A stretch of 7,378 bases of DNA from an uncultured Bacilli bacterium (GCA_910576985.1 CAJTLA010000061.1:1-7378); one strand, 5' to 3'. Numbered from the stretch's first letter, positions 1-6,116 are shown. The notes: generated by a model from the sequence alone, not told the origin. Translations and numbers: made by a program.

Positions 1-234
1 AAAGATGAAGAAATCATAGGACTATTTATGAAACTTCCTAAAAGAGAATTAGAACAAAATACATTCATAGAAGAAGCGAGAATAAAAGGATTTTCAGAAG
101 GAATCGAACAAAAAAACAAAGAAACTGCAAAGAAAATGATTCATAAAAAATTTGATATAGAAACCATTATGGAAATTACAGGTTTATCAAAAGAAGAAGT
201 AGAACAAATAAAAAAAGATTTTAGTGAAAACTAG
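1..234 (+). CDS. C-terminal part of an Rpn/YhgA-like PD-(D/E)XK nuclease ('transposase') gene, 5' end outside the window
   Basis: The reading frame is open from base 1 and runs 77 codons to TAG at 232-234, so the gene begins upstream. The ATG at 28 is internal, not a start. What is visible is the family's typical tail: a DEEIIGLF-like helix, a charged KGFSEGIEQK stretch, then a small helical domain ending DIETIMEITGLSKEEVEQI. Proteins of the Rpn family (recombination-promoting nuclease, often annotated as PD-(D/E)XK transposase) commonly end in a 'GIEQG...AK.ML....I..I...TGLS.EEI' segment. The catalytic core lies upstream and cannot be judged, so I cannot say whether the gene is intact. These genes are multicopy accessory elements with poorly understood roles in DNA cleavage or recombination. 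The stop codon sits inside a terminator hairpin, so this is the last gene of its transcript. Confidence 0.7.
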   Translation, partial: KDEEIIGLFMKLPKRELEQNTFIEEARIKGFSEGIEQKNKETAKKMIHKKFDIETIMEITGLSKEEVEQIKKDFSEN

Positions 235-244
235 GATTTTTTTT
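211..244 (+). terminator. Intrinsic terminator overlapping the stop codon of the Rpn-like gene
   Basis: Bases 211-225 pair with 230-244 in a continuous 15-bp stem (three G-T wobbles) closed by a GAAA tetraloop at 226-229. The 3' arm ends in eight T (237-244). The A-run of the left arm pairs with the T-run. The TAG stop (232-234) lies inside the right arm. The stem is AT-rich, but its length and tetraloop make it credible. Confidence 0.7.
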
Positions 245-485
245 ATCACATGACCAAAATATGATACATGAGAGCAATAAAAATCACACAGATGCATTTT
301 GTGAAAAATATGAGATATATCATCCATATGTAGCAAATATAAAAGCGCTTTTATTATTTGGTTGATAAATGTAATTTTCATAACAAAAGACAAAATGAAA
401 CAAATCAAACAAGAAGAATTGTGGAACAAAAGAAAAAAATAAATGAATGAATATATCACAGTACCAGAGAAACGCTTCTTTATTC
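245..485. other. Non-coding stretch between the Rpn-like gene and the methyltransferase gene
   Basis: I find no RNA gene and no convincing protein gene here. On the + strand there are only short open stretches, such as 34 codons from ATG 261 and 24 codons from ATG 443, without a good SD or recognisable product. A long minus-strand frame crosses this stretch, but it extends deep into the methyltransferase gene and is made of Phe/Leu/Ile codons mirrored from A-rich sequence. The tract may be decayed sequence left by insertion of the upstream accessory gene. Confidence 0.5.
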
Positions 486-527
486 TAGACTTTAAAACCC
501 AAAATATGATAAAATAAAATTGGTGAT
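486..527 (+). promoter_or_regulatory. Promoter with extended -10, and SD, for the SpoU methyltransferase gene
   Basis: A TAGACT -35 (486-491, four of six matches to TTGACA) is followed after 18 bp by TAAAAT (510-515), preceded by the extended -10 TG at 507-508. The whole box TATGATAAAAT (505-515) recurs before three other genes in the window. GGTGAT at 522-527 is the SD, complementary to the 5' half of the anti-SD, only 3 nt from the ATG at 531. Confidence 0.65.
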
Positions 528-530
528 TAG

Positions 531-1259
531 ATGCTTTATACCTCAACAGAAAACAAAAAAATAAAAGACTTAAAAAAATTAAATACAAAAAAATATCGAG
601 ACAAAGTGGGACTATTTTTAGTAGAAGGAAAACATTTGGTATTAGAAGCTTATAAAACAGGATATTTACAAGAATTATTACTAGAACAAAACGAACTGTT
701 TCCACTTCCGATTCCAACTAATTATTTAAGCGACAATGTAATTCGTTATATCACAGAAGTAGAAAGTCCTAGTACTGTTTTTGGACTCTGTCAAAAACCA
801 AAAGAAGTAGAAAAATATGGAAACAGAATTCTAATACTAGATAGCATTCAAGACCCAGGGAATCTTGGAACTATTATAAGAAGTGCAGTCGCTTTTCATA
901 TAGATGCCATCATAATAAACCAAAACACAGTAGACCCTTATAATCCAAAAGTAATTCGATCTAGTCAAGGAATGATTTTTCATATACCAATAATTGTGAA
1001 AGACCTATATGAAGTGATTCCAGAACTAGAAAATCGACAATATAAAATATATGGAACAAAGGTAACACATGGAAAAAACATAAAAACAGTTGAAAATCCT
1101 GCAAAATTTGCTATAATAATGGGAAACGAAGGACAAGGCGTAGAAGAAGCACTTTTAGAACTTTGTGATGAATATTTATATATAGAAATGGATGAACGTT
1201 GTGAAAGTTTGAATGTAGGAGTAGCAACAAGTATTATTTTATACGAATTAGATAAGTAG
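531..1259 (+). CDS. SpoU/TrmH-family RNA 2'-O-methyltransferase (YsgA/RlmB-like)
   Basis: A 242-aa SPOUT methyltransferase that would transfer a methyl group from SAM to a ribose 2'-OH in rRNA or tRNA. Residues 1-95 resemble the N-terminal substrate-binding domain: STENKKIKDLKKL, then FLVEGKHLVLEA. The C-terminal trefoil-knot domain carries all three family motifs: motif 1 DSIQDPGNLGTIIRSA (residues 104-119, with the Asn and Arg used in catalysis), motif 2 GNEGQG (198-203), and motif 3 around ERCESLNVGVA (222-232), which forms the SAM pocket. Length is normal. The architecture matches Bacillus YsgA-type proteins, whose exact target nucleotide is not settled, so I leave the symbol empty. It starts at ATG 531, 3 nt after GGTGAT and just downstream of a promoter. 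The next gene, rimM, starts 8 nt after its stop, so it probably leads the rimM-trmD operon. Confidence 0.9.
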   Translation: MLYTSTENKKIKDLKKLNTKKYRDKVGLFLVEGKHLVLEAYKTGYLQELLLEQNELFPLPIPTNYLSDNVIRYITEVESPSTVFGLCQKPKEVEKYGNRILILDSIQDPGNLGTIIRSAVAFHIDAIIINQNTVDPYNPKVIRSSQGMIFHIPIIVKDLYEVIPELENRQYKIYGTKVTHGKNIKTVENPAKFAIIMGNEGQGVEEALLELCDEYLYIEMDERCESLNVGVATSIILYELDK

Positions 1260-1267
1260 GTGAACAC

Positions 1268-1759
1268 ATGGAATTTATTTATATTGGTGATATTGTAAAC
1301 ACACATGGACTCAAAGGCGAAGTAAGACTATTATCTGATTTTGAATATAAAGAAGAGTTCCTTCCAGGAAAAAAAATATATATTGGGAAAAACAAAGAAG
1401 AAGTTACAATAAAAACACATCGAATTCACAAAGACTATAACATGTTTACATTTGTAGGAATCAATGATATCAATGAAGTTATTATCTATAAAGGAGAAAA
1501 AGCTTACATGAAACGTAATGATTTAGACATTGATGGATACTTTAAAGAAGACATCATAGGTTTAAACGTATATCATGAAAATACAAAAATTGGAAACATT
1601 ACCATGATTTTAAAAAGCAAAGCACATGATATTTTAGTAATTACAGATGGAGAAAAAAAACATATGATACCTTATATTGATGAATTTGTATTAAATGTGA
1701 ACTTAGAAAAAAAACGAATGGATATAAAAATAGTGAAAGGACTCTTAAATGAAGATTGA
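1268..1759 (+). CDS. rimM: Ribosome maturation factor RimM
   Basis: RimM binds ribosomal protein uS19 and assists maturation of the 30S head and 16S rRNA processing. The 163-aa product has the two expected domains. The N-terminal beta-barrel opens with IGDIVNTHGLKGEVR (residues 6-20), the family signature. The C-terminal PRC-barrel starts near DGYFKEDIIGLNVY, continues through KAHDILVI and MIPYIDEFV, and ends in the usual GLL. The length is typical. The SD is GGTGA (1259-1263), 4 nt before the ATG; its first G is also the last base of the upstream gene's TAG stop. The 3' end overlaps trmD by 11 nt, implying translational coupling. The TGA stop follows the expected C-terminus directly, which supports TGA being a true stop here. 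Confidence 0.95.
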   Translation: MEFIYIGDIVNTHGLKGEVRLLSDFEYKEEFLPGKKIYIGKNKEEVTIKTHRIHKDYNMFTFVGINDINEVIIYKGEKAYMKRNDLDIDGYFKEDIIGLNVYHENTKIGNITMILKSKAHDILVITDGEKKHMIPYIDEFVLNVNLEKKRMDIKIVKGLLNED

Positions 1760-2420
1760 TATTTTAACGCTTTTCCCACACATGTTTGATGGATTCTTAA
1801 ACGAATCAATCATAAAAAGGGCCATCAATAATCATAAAGTAGAAATACAAGTACATGATATCCGTGATTTTTCCTTAGACAAACATAAAAAAGTAGATGA
1901 TTATGGATTTGGTGGAGGGCAAGGAATGGTATTAATGCCCCAACCAATATTTGATGCCGTAGAACACTACAAACAAAAAAATTCAAAAATCATTTTATTA
2001 ACACCTCAAGGAAAAACCTATCATCAAAAACAAGCTTATACATTAGCAAAAGAAGAACACTTGATTTTTATATGTGGACACTATGAAGGATTTGATGAAC
2101 GAATTCGTACGCTTGCCCATTTAGAAATCAGTATAGGAGATTATGTGTTAACAGGTGGAGAACTTCCCAGTATGGTAATTACTGATAGCATTGTAAGACT
2201 ATTAGATGGAGTAATTACAGAAGAATCCCATCTAGAAGATTCATTTTATGAAAACTTACTAGACTATCCAGTATATACAAAGCCAGTCAATTTTAGGGGA
2301 ATGAAAGTTCCAGAAATATTGCTTTCTGGACATCATGCCAATATAAAAAAATGGAGACAAGAAGAACAAATCAAACGAACAACAATAAGACGACCAGATT
2401 TATTAGAAAGAGATGAGTAA
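1749..2420 (+). CDS. trmD: tRNA (guanine-37-N1)-methyltransferase TrmD
   Basis: TrmD uses SAM to make m1G37 next to the anticodon, preventing +1 frameshifting. The 223-aa sequence shows the family motifs in order: ILTLFPHMF (5-13), DDYGFGGGQGMV (50-61), LTPQGK (84-89), ICGHYEGFDERI (108-119), SIGDYVLTGGELP (128-140) in the trefoil knot, Asp146 at the position of the catalytic Asp169 of E. coli, LLDYPVYTKP, then VPEILLSGHH and the final RRPDLL. It is slightly shorter than the usual 240-250 aa, mainly at the C-terminus. The more usual Pro before the Gly-rich loop is Tyr-Gly (DDYGFGGG), a mild variation. The start is the ATG at 1749 with AAAGGA at 1735-1740. It overlaps rimM by 11 nt upstream and the next gene by 8 nt. 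Confidence 0.97.
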   Translation: MKIDILTLFPHMFDGFLNESIIKRAINNHKVEIQVHDIRDFSLDKHKKVDDYGFGGGQGMVLMPQPIFDAVEHYKQKNSKIILLTPQGKTYHQKQAYTLAKEEHLIFICGHYEGFDERIRTLAHLEISIGDYVLTGGELPSMVITDSIVRLLDGVITEESHLEDSFYENLLDYPVYTKPVNFRGMKVPEILLSGHHANIKKWRQEEQIKRTTIRRPDLLERDE

Positions 2421-2865
2421 TATGTCAGGAAAATATACAATTATTAAAGAAAAAAAATATAATAATAGAATAGAATTTGACCATCACAAATTAACTGGAT
2501 TTAAATTAAAACCTCAAAATAGAATTCCATATGAAGGCATTATGGTAAATCAAGTAGTATTAATTAACCAATCATTTATTGAAAAAATACTGAAAAAAAA
2601 GATTAAAAGAAAACTAGATCAATACTTAAATTTAATTATAGAAACACTAGATGAATCATCTGGAGAAGAAGGAGAATCATTAAGACACGCCTTGAATGAC
2701 CTTTCTAGATACCGTAACATTGTAGAATATAAATATCAGAAATACCTAGATCAAAAATATATTTCCTTACTATTACAAAAAATATCACTACTAGAATACG
2801 AGCTAAAACAAAAATTAATTTATGGAGAAGATGAAAAAAACATATCCACAGGAAGAAGACGATAA
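2413..2865 (+). CDS. Unrecognised 150-aa helical protein between trmD and rplS
   Basis: The gene overlaps the end of trmD by 8 nt, so it is very likely translated from the same mRNA. An alternative start is the ATG at 2422 (third codon downstream); neither has a strong SD. Residues 1-45 are basic and look mostly beta or disordered. From about residue 46 (VNQVVLINQSFIEKILKKKI) the product is almost entirely helical and highly charged, with a short acidic, Ser-rich turn (ESSGEEGES) and then two helices, the first in RHALNDLSRYRNIVEYKYQKYL and the second in LLLQKISLLEYELKQKLI. No signal peptide, membrane segment or catalytic motif is visible. The pattern reminds me of small helical proteins scattered in gut Firmicutes and their mobile elements, but I cannot name a family. 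Position suggests a ribosome- or RNA-related role, which is inference only. Confidence 0.75.
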   Translation: MSNMSGKYTIIKEKKYNNRIEFDHHKLTGFKLKPQNRIPYEGIMVNQVVLINQSFIEKILKKKIKRKLDQYLNLIIETLDESSGEEGESLRHALNDLSRYRNIVEYKYQKYLDQKYISLLLQKISLLEYELKQKLIYGEDEKNISTGRRR

Positions 2866-2868
2866 CTA

Positions 2869-2897
2869 TTGCATATATTAAAAATATATGATAAAAT
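2869..2897 (+). promoter_or_regulatory. Promoter for rplS
   Basis: TTGCAT (2869-2874) and TAAAAT (2892-2897) are separated by exactly 17 bp. The -10 is preceded by TATGA, giving the extended -10 TGN at 2889-2891. Transcription would begin about 2904, just upstream of the leader hairpin, so rplS and lepB can be expressed independently of trmD. Confidence 0.7.
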
Positions 2898-2902
2898 GAA
2901 AT

Positions 2903-2942
2903 ACGTTGTGATCCGCTTGTACTAGAAACAATGATCATAAAA
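2903..2942 (+). ncRNA. L19 (rplS) mRNA leader hairpin
   Basis: Bases 2906-2913 pair with 2933-2940 (8 bp, one G-U). There is then an asymmetric internal loop, CGC (2914-2916) opposite T2932, followed by a 4-bp helix TTGT (2917-2920) with ACAA (2928-2931) closed by a 7-nt loop. This sits at the predicted 5' end of the rplS mRNA, before its SD. Low-GC Gram-positives are known to carry a short conserved autoregulatory leader in this place (Rfam 'L19_leader'), thought to bind L19 and repress its own synthesis. The TTGTGATCCGC segment agrees with my memory of that motif. I could not align it to the covariance model. Confidence 0.65.
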
Positions 2943-2963
2943 ATATAAAAGGAGAGTGAAAAC

Positions 2964-3314
2964 ATGAACTTAGTAGAAAAAATTACAGCAAGTCAAATTA
3001 GAACAGATATTCCAGAATTTAGAGTAGGAGATACTGTTAAAGTAGACGTAAAAATTATTGAAGGAAAAAGAGAAAGAATTCAAGCCTTTGAAGGATTTGT
3101 AACAGCCATCCAAGGAAGTGGTGTCGGAAAAACATTTACAGTTAGAAAAATTTCTAGTGGAGTAGGAGTAGAAAGAATTTTTCCTATGAATTCACCAAAA
3201 ATCGACTCTGTAACAGTTACAAGACGTGGTAAAGTAAGACAAGCAAAACTTTATTATTTAAGAGATATCAAAGGTCAAGTTCGTATAAAAGAAAGAAGAA
3301 ATAAGGCTGTGTAG
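2964..3314 (+). CDS. rplS: 50S ribosomal protein bL19
   Basis: bL19 is a large-subunit protein at the 30S-50S interface. The 116-aa product has the standard length and sequence landmarks: PEFRVGDTVKV (residues 18-28), EGKRERIQAFEGFV, GVGKTFTVRKISSGVGVERIFP, a TRRGKVRQAKLYYLR segment and the basic tail RIKERR. A strong SD (AAAGGAGAG, 2948-2956) precedes the ATG at 2964, unlike the GGTGAT sites of its neighbours. Its own promoter and leader hairpin lie upstream (2869-2942), so it is regulated separately from trmD even though the genes are adjacent. lepB begins 26 nt after its stop with no terminator between them. Confidence 0.98.
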   Translation: MNLVEKITASQIRTDIPEFRVGDTVKVDVKIIEGKRERIQAFEGFVTAIQGSGVGKTFTVRKISSGVGVERIFPMNSPKIDSVTVTRRGKVRQAKLYYLRDIKGQVRIKERRNKAV

Positions 3315-3340
3315 TCTTATTTTTGCTATTGGTGATATGT

Positions 3341-3832
3341 ATGGAATGGATAAAAAAAATACTACCTTATATTGGAATTATTATTATCGTTGTGCTTATC
3401 AGAACCTTCATCATCACACCAGTACGTGTAGATGGAGAATCGATGTACCCAACATTAAAAAATAACGATATCATTATGTTAAAAAAATACGATAAAAAAT
3501 ACCAATATGGAGACATTGTTATATTAAAATATAGAAATACAAGACTCGTAAAAAGAATTATTGGAGTACCAAAAGACCATGTCAAAGTAAAAAATAAAAA
3601 ATTATACATTAATGGAAAAAAAGTAAACGACCCTTATAGTAACATCACCAATGACTTTTTACTAGAAGATTTTGGTTACTCTAAAATTCCAGATGACTAT
3701 TACTTTGTAATGGGAGATAATAGAACAAATTCGGCAGATAGTAGAGCCATTGGTCTAATAAAAAAAAGTGACATCTTAGGAATTACCAACTTTCGTATTT
3801 TCCCATTTAACCATATTGGAACAACAAAATAA
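3341..3832 (+). CDS. lepB: Signal peptidase I (S26 family)
   Basis: A membrane-bound serine protease that cuts signal peptides from exported proteins on the outer face of the membrane. The 163-aa product has one N-terminal transmembrane segment (about residues 7-25), then the catalytic box GESMYPTL with Ser34 as nucleophile, the box RLVKRIIGVP with the general base Lys71, and the C-terminal box MGDNRTNSADSRAIG (123-137). This Ser/Lys form is the usual bacterial type (SipS-like), not the Ser/His archaeal/ER type. The frame is open back to a TTG at 3323, but ATG 3341 is the better start: GGTGAT (3331-3336) lies 4 nt before it, and the protein then starts MEWIKK, a normal cytoplasmic lead. It follows rplS by 26 nt and is probably co-transcribed with it. 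Confidence 0.95.
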   Translation: MEWIKKILPYIGIIIIVVLIRTFIITPVRVDGESMYPTLKNNDIIMLKKYDKKYQYGDIVILKYRNTRLVKRIIGVPKDHVKVKNKKLYINGKKVNDPYSNITNDFLLEDFGYSKIPDDYYFVMGDNRTNSADSRAIGLIKKSDILGITNFRIFPFNHIGTTK

Positions 3833-3940
3833 AGAATTATTGAAATAATATAGAATATGTCTAGTTTGCACCAAAGAGTAGAATAAGTAAAAATGATTTA
3901 TGTAATAAATGAATATACAAAATTATGTTAGAACATAGTG

Positions 3941-3971
3941 AAAAACAAAGTACAAGTGACTTTGTTTTTTT
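3941..3971 (+). terminator. Intrinsic terminator after lepB
   Basis: AAAAACAAAGT (3941-3951) pairs perfectly with ACTTTGTTTTT (3959-3969), an 11-bp stem with a 7-nt loop and a seven-T run (3965-3971). It lies 108 nt past the lepB stop and closes the rplS-lepB unit. Nothing else convincing is seen between lepB and this hairpin. Confidence 0.85.
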
Positions 3972-3990
3972 CTAGCTTTTCTATTCATAA

Positions 3991-4013
3991 TCTGATAAAA
4001 TAATGGTGGTGAT
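3991..4013 (+). promoter_or_regulatory. Extended -10 promoter and SD of the 456-aa gene
   Basis: TCTGATAAAAT (3991-4001) contains TGN plus TAAAAT (3996-4001), matching the box seen at 505, 2887 and 7342. No good -35 is found at 16-18 bp, so it would rely on the extended -10. GGTGAT (4008-4013) lies 4 nt before the ATG at 4018. The leader is only about 10 nt long. The terminator at 3941-3971 insulates it from the genes upstream. Confidence 0.6.
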
Positions 4014-4017
4014 ATCT

Positions 4018-5385
4018 ATGCGTGGACAAGGAGCAAAAGGATCAGTCAAAAATCGAATTTATCAATTTTGGCTGATTCAACTTTTTTTAAAAAGAAAAGA
4101 GAAAAGAAAACAACAAAAATTATTAAAGCAAAAAAAACTTAGGGAAGAACAAAAGAAACTATATCAAGAACTAATGATGGAACCTGTTCAAAAATGGAAA
4201 ATCATAAAAAAAACTCCTTATATAAAAAAAGAAGGTACAATGATTCAAATATATCCATTAGGGAAAAAACCACCAGTAGTAGTAGAAATCTATGAAATAA
4301 GAAGAACTGTTGGAATTGCCCCAAAACAAGAACTAAAAAAGAAAAATTATAAAATAGAAAAAAAAGAAGTATCAAAAATATTAAAACCCAAAATAGAAAA
4401 TCCATCAACCAAACAAAACGCAAAAATAGAAACAAAACCAATCATAGAACAAAAGAAAACGAAAATAGAAGTAGTACCAAAACTAGAGAAAAAAGTATCA
4501 TTAGTAAAAAACAATTTCAAAAAAGGAGCCGCAGTAATCGCTCTTACAGGAGGAACCATCATTGCTTTTCCCGCACTAATTCAAAATTTTACTTCCAATA
4601 AGAAAAAAATAAATCTAAAAAAACAAGAACCTAAAAAAACAACAATTTTAAATGGAGAAGTATCAAAGAAAACAGAGAAAGTAATGAATCAGATTCAAGA
4701 AAAAGAAGTTCCAAAAAAAAATGAAACGAACCATAATACTAAGGAATTACTAGAAACAAAAAGGCCCCCTAGAAAATTCAAATTATATCGAACAAAATTA
4801 GAAGCAAGTAAAGAAGCAGAAATATTGATAGAATCAGAAATCAAAAAACAACAAAGTTATTTAAAAAAATTAAATGAGAGGCTTCAAAAATTAGAAAGAA
4901 CAAGTAAAATAAACTATCACTTTCGTGGCGTTTTTCATATTGTCAAAAACTTATTAAAATTTTCTTTAGGATTATTTACCATTCCATTCACTAAAAATCG
5001 TATATTTGGAACTGCCATTGGACTGGTATTAATGAATAATGGAATTAGAGGATTAAAAAACAGTTTCAAGTCAAAAGAAAATCATGATGCTTATATAGAA
5101 TTTCAAGAGATCGCTAGAGCCATTTCTAATGAAAAACAAGCGTTATCAAAAATTGAACACTTAATTGTAGATTCCTTAGACCAAATTTTAGATCTTAAAC
5201 AAGAACTAGAAATACAATTTTATGGGAAAGTATCATTTAAGGAATATGAAGATATGAAAAGAAAAATCGAATCTATGGAACAAAAATTACTGAAAAAACA
5301 AAAAGAAATGAAAGACATGCAAAACCATTTAGAAAAAAATAAAGTCAAAGTAAAAAAAATGGAAAATAAAAAAGATCATTATTGA
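4018..5385 (+). CDS. Unrecognised lysine-rich coiled-coil protein with hydrophobic segments
   Basis: I do not recognise this 456-aa protein. The frame is open from an ATG at 4003, but that codon is only 2 nt past the promoter's -10. ATG 4018 follows GGTGAT by 4 nt and gives MRGQGAKGS. Visible parts: a very basic helix (about residues 10-55, KRKEKRKQQKLLKQKK); a small, probably beta region with QIYPLGKKPPVVVEIYEIRRTVG split by Pro; a low-complexity Lys/Glu/Pro/Ile linker (about 105-165); a hydrophobic segment (170-192, GAAVIALTGGTIIAFPALI); a second K/E-rich linker; a helix (about 258-305); a hydrophobic, possibly hairpin region (311-346); and a long C-terminal coiled coil (about 355-452). No enzymatic motif is seen. 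A membrane-attached scaffold is a guess. It has its own promoter and terminator insulation upstream. Its TGA stop is followed by 34 more open codons in frame. Confidence 0.8.
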   Translation: MRGQGAKGSVKNRIYQFWLIQLFLKRKEKRKQQKLLKQKKLREEQKKLYQELMMEPVQKWKIIKKTPYIKKEGTMIQIYPLGKKPPVVVEIYEIRRTVGIAPKQELKKKNYKIEKKEVSKILKPKIENPSTKQNAKIETKPIIEQKKTKIEVVPKLEKKVSLVKNNFKKGAAVIALTGGTIIAFPALIQNFTSNKKKINLKKQEPKKTTILNGEVSKKTEKVMNQIQEKEVPKKNETNHNTKELLETKRPPRKFKLYRTKLEASKEAEILIESEIKKQQSYLKKLNERLQKLERTSKINYHFRGVFHIVKNLLKFSLGLFTIPFTKNRIFGTAIGLVLMNNGIRGLKNSFKSKENHDAYIEFQEIARAISNEKQALSKIEHLIVDSLDQILDLKQELEIQFYGKVSFKEYEDMKRKIESMEQKLLKKQKEMKDMQNHLEKNKVKVKKMENKKDHY

Positions 5386-5490
5386 TATGAAGGAAAACGT
5401 GGAAAAAATAGGACAATAAAATTTTTAGATAACCACAAAATACTAATCCATATAGAAGAACTAATACAAAAAGGAAGAATGAAAAAATGA
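5386..5490 (+). other. In-frame open extension (34 codons) after the stop of the 456-aa gene, ending in ATGA with the next gene
   Basis: Directly after TGA 5383-5385 the same frame stays open for 34 codons, including a plausible amphipathic stretch (FLDNHKILIHIEELIQKGR). It ends at TGA 5488-5490, which overlaps the ATG of the following gene (5487-5489) as a classic ATGA coupling. Inside it is the next gene's SD AAGGAAG (5471-5477). It could be a lost 3' end of the upstream gene, the tail of a different deleted gene, or chance openness in A-rich DNA. No separate start with a good SD is visible. Confidence 0.4.
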
Positions 5491-6089
5491 AAAAGATATT
5501 ATTTGCAACAAATAACGAAAGTAAATCAAAACGCTTTTCTAAAAAATTATCAGAAAATGGAATTGAAGTATTAAACTTAAAAGATTTAAATATGACTTTA
5601 GAAGTAGAAGAAGATGGAAAGGATGCAATAGAAAATGCATTAATAAAGGCAAGAGAAGCCTATAAAATGAGTAACATGCCAGTAATAGGAATGGATGACT
5701 CTCTTTATTTAGAAGAAGTTCCTGATAAATTTCAGCCAGGACTTTGTGTAAGAAGAGTAAATGGTAAGACTTTAAATGATAATGAAATGTTAGAATATTA
5801 TATTGATTTAGTCAAAAAATATGGTGTAAATGGAAAAATCAATAGCAAGTGGATATATGGACTTGCAGTAATTAATGAAAATGGAGAAGAAAGCACATAC
5901 TCTTGGTGTAAAGATAATTTTTACTTGGTAGAAACAAAAGCAAGTAAAATAAACCCAGGTTATCCATTGAACAGCATTTCAAAATATAAAACGATAGATA
6001 AGTATTTCACAGAAATAACAGAAGAAGAAAAAGAAAAATTGAAAGTAGATGAAAGTGAAGTAGTTGAGTTTATTATTGATCACATATGA
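5487..6089 (+). CDS. HAM1/RdgB-type non-canonical purine NTP pyrophosphatase (divergent)
   Basis: Proteins of this family hydrolyse ITP, dITP and XTP to monophosphates plus pyrophosphate, keeping deaminated purines out of nucleic acids. In the 200-aa product the triphosphate-binding start ATNNESKSKRF (7-17) is clear, followed by EEDGKDAIENALIKA (41-55) and GMDDSLYLEEVP (68-79), with Asp70/Asp71 at the catalytic DDSG position, then PGLCVRRVNG (84-93). The usual DDSGL is DDSLY. The second half is unlike housekeeping RdgB: it has KWIYGLAVI and NPGYPLNSISKYKTI in place of the common GFGYDPIF block, and it lacks the terminal SHR. I take it for a distinct HAM1-like subfamily, probably accessory rather than the cell's main RdgB. 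SD AAGGAAG lies 9 nt before ATG 5487. An earlier ATG at 5479 stops after three codons. Confidence 0.85.
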   Translation: MKKILFATNNESKSKRFSKKLSENGIEVLNLKDLNMTLEVEEDGKDAIENALIKAREAYKMSNMPVIGMDDSLYLEEVPDKFQPGLCVRRVNGKTLNDNEMLEYYIDLVKKYGVNGKINSKWIYGLAVINENGEESTYSWCKDNFYLVETKASKINPGYPLNSISKYKTIDKYFTEITEEEKEKLKVDESEVVEFIIDHI

Positions 6090-6116
6090 AAATGTATGTT
6101 TGAAAGGAAAAAAATG

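Noticed and set aside
261..365. 34-codon + strand open stretch starting MIHESNKNH
   Set aside because: It lacks a good SD, sits just after a terminator, and shows no recognisable similarity.
187..717. Minus-strand open frame of 176 codons rich in Phe, Leu and Ile
   Set aside because: It overlaps the methyltransferase gene, has no SD or promoter, and its hydrophobic look is the mirror of A-rich + strand sequence.
980..1306. Minus-strand open frame of 108 codons
   Set aside because: It lies wholly on the methyltransferase and rimM genes and has no recognisable product.
2705..2965. Minus-strand hydrophobic open frame of 86 codons
   Set aside because: It is antisense to the 150-aa gene and to the rplS promoter and leader, and contains only mirrored A-rich composition.
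3836..3849. Short ATTAT/ATAAT palindrome just after lepB
   Set aside because: It has five A-T pairs and no T-run; the strong hairpin at 3941-3971 is the credible terminator.
4202..4562. Two minus-strand hydrophobic frames inside the 456-aa gene
   Set aside because: They are shadows of its lysine-rich linkers (AAA read as TTT).
5417..5422. TAAAAT as a -10 for the HAM1-type gene
   Set aside because: It lacks the TG extension and any -35, and lies in the open extension of the upstream gene; co-transcription from 3991 is as likely.
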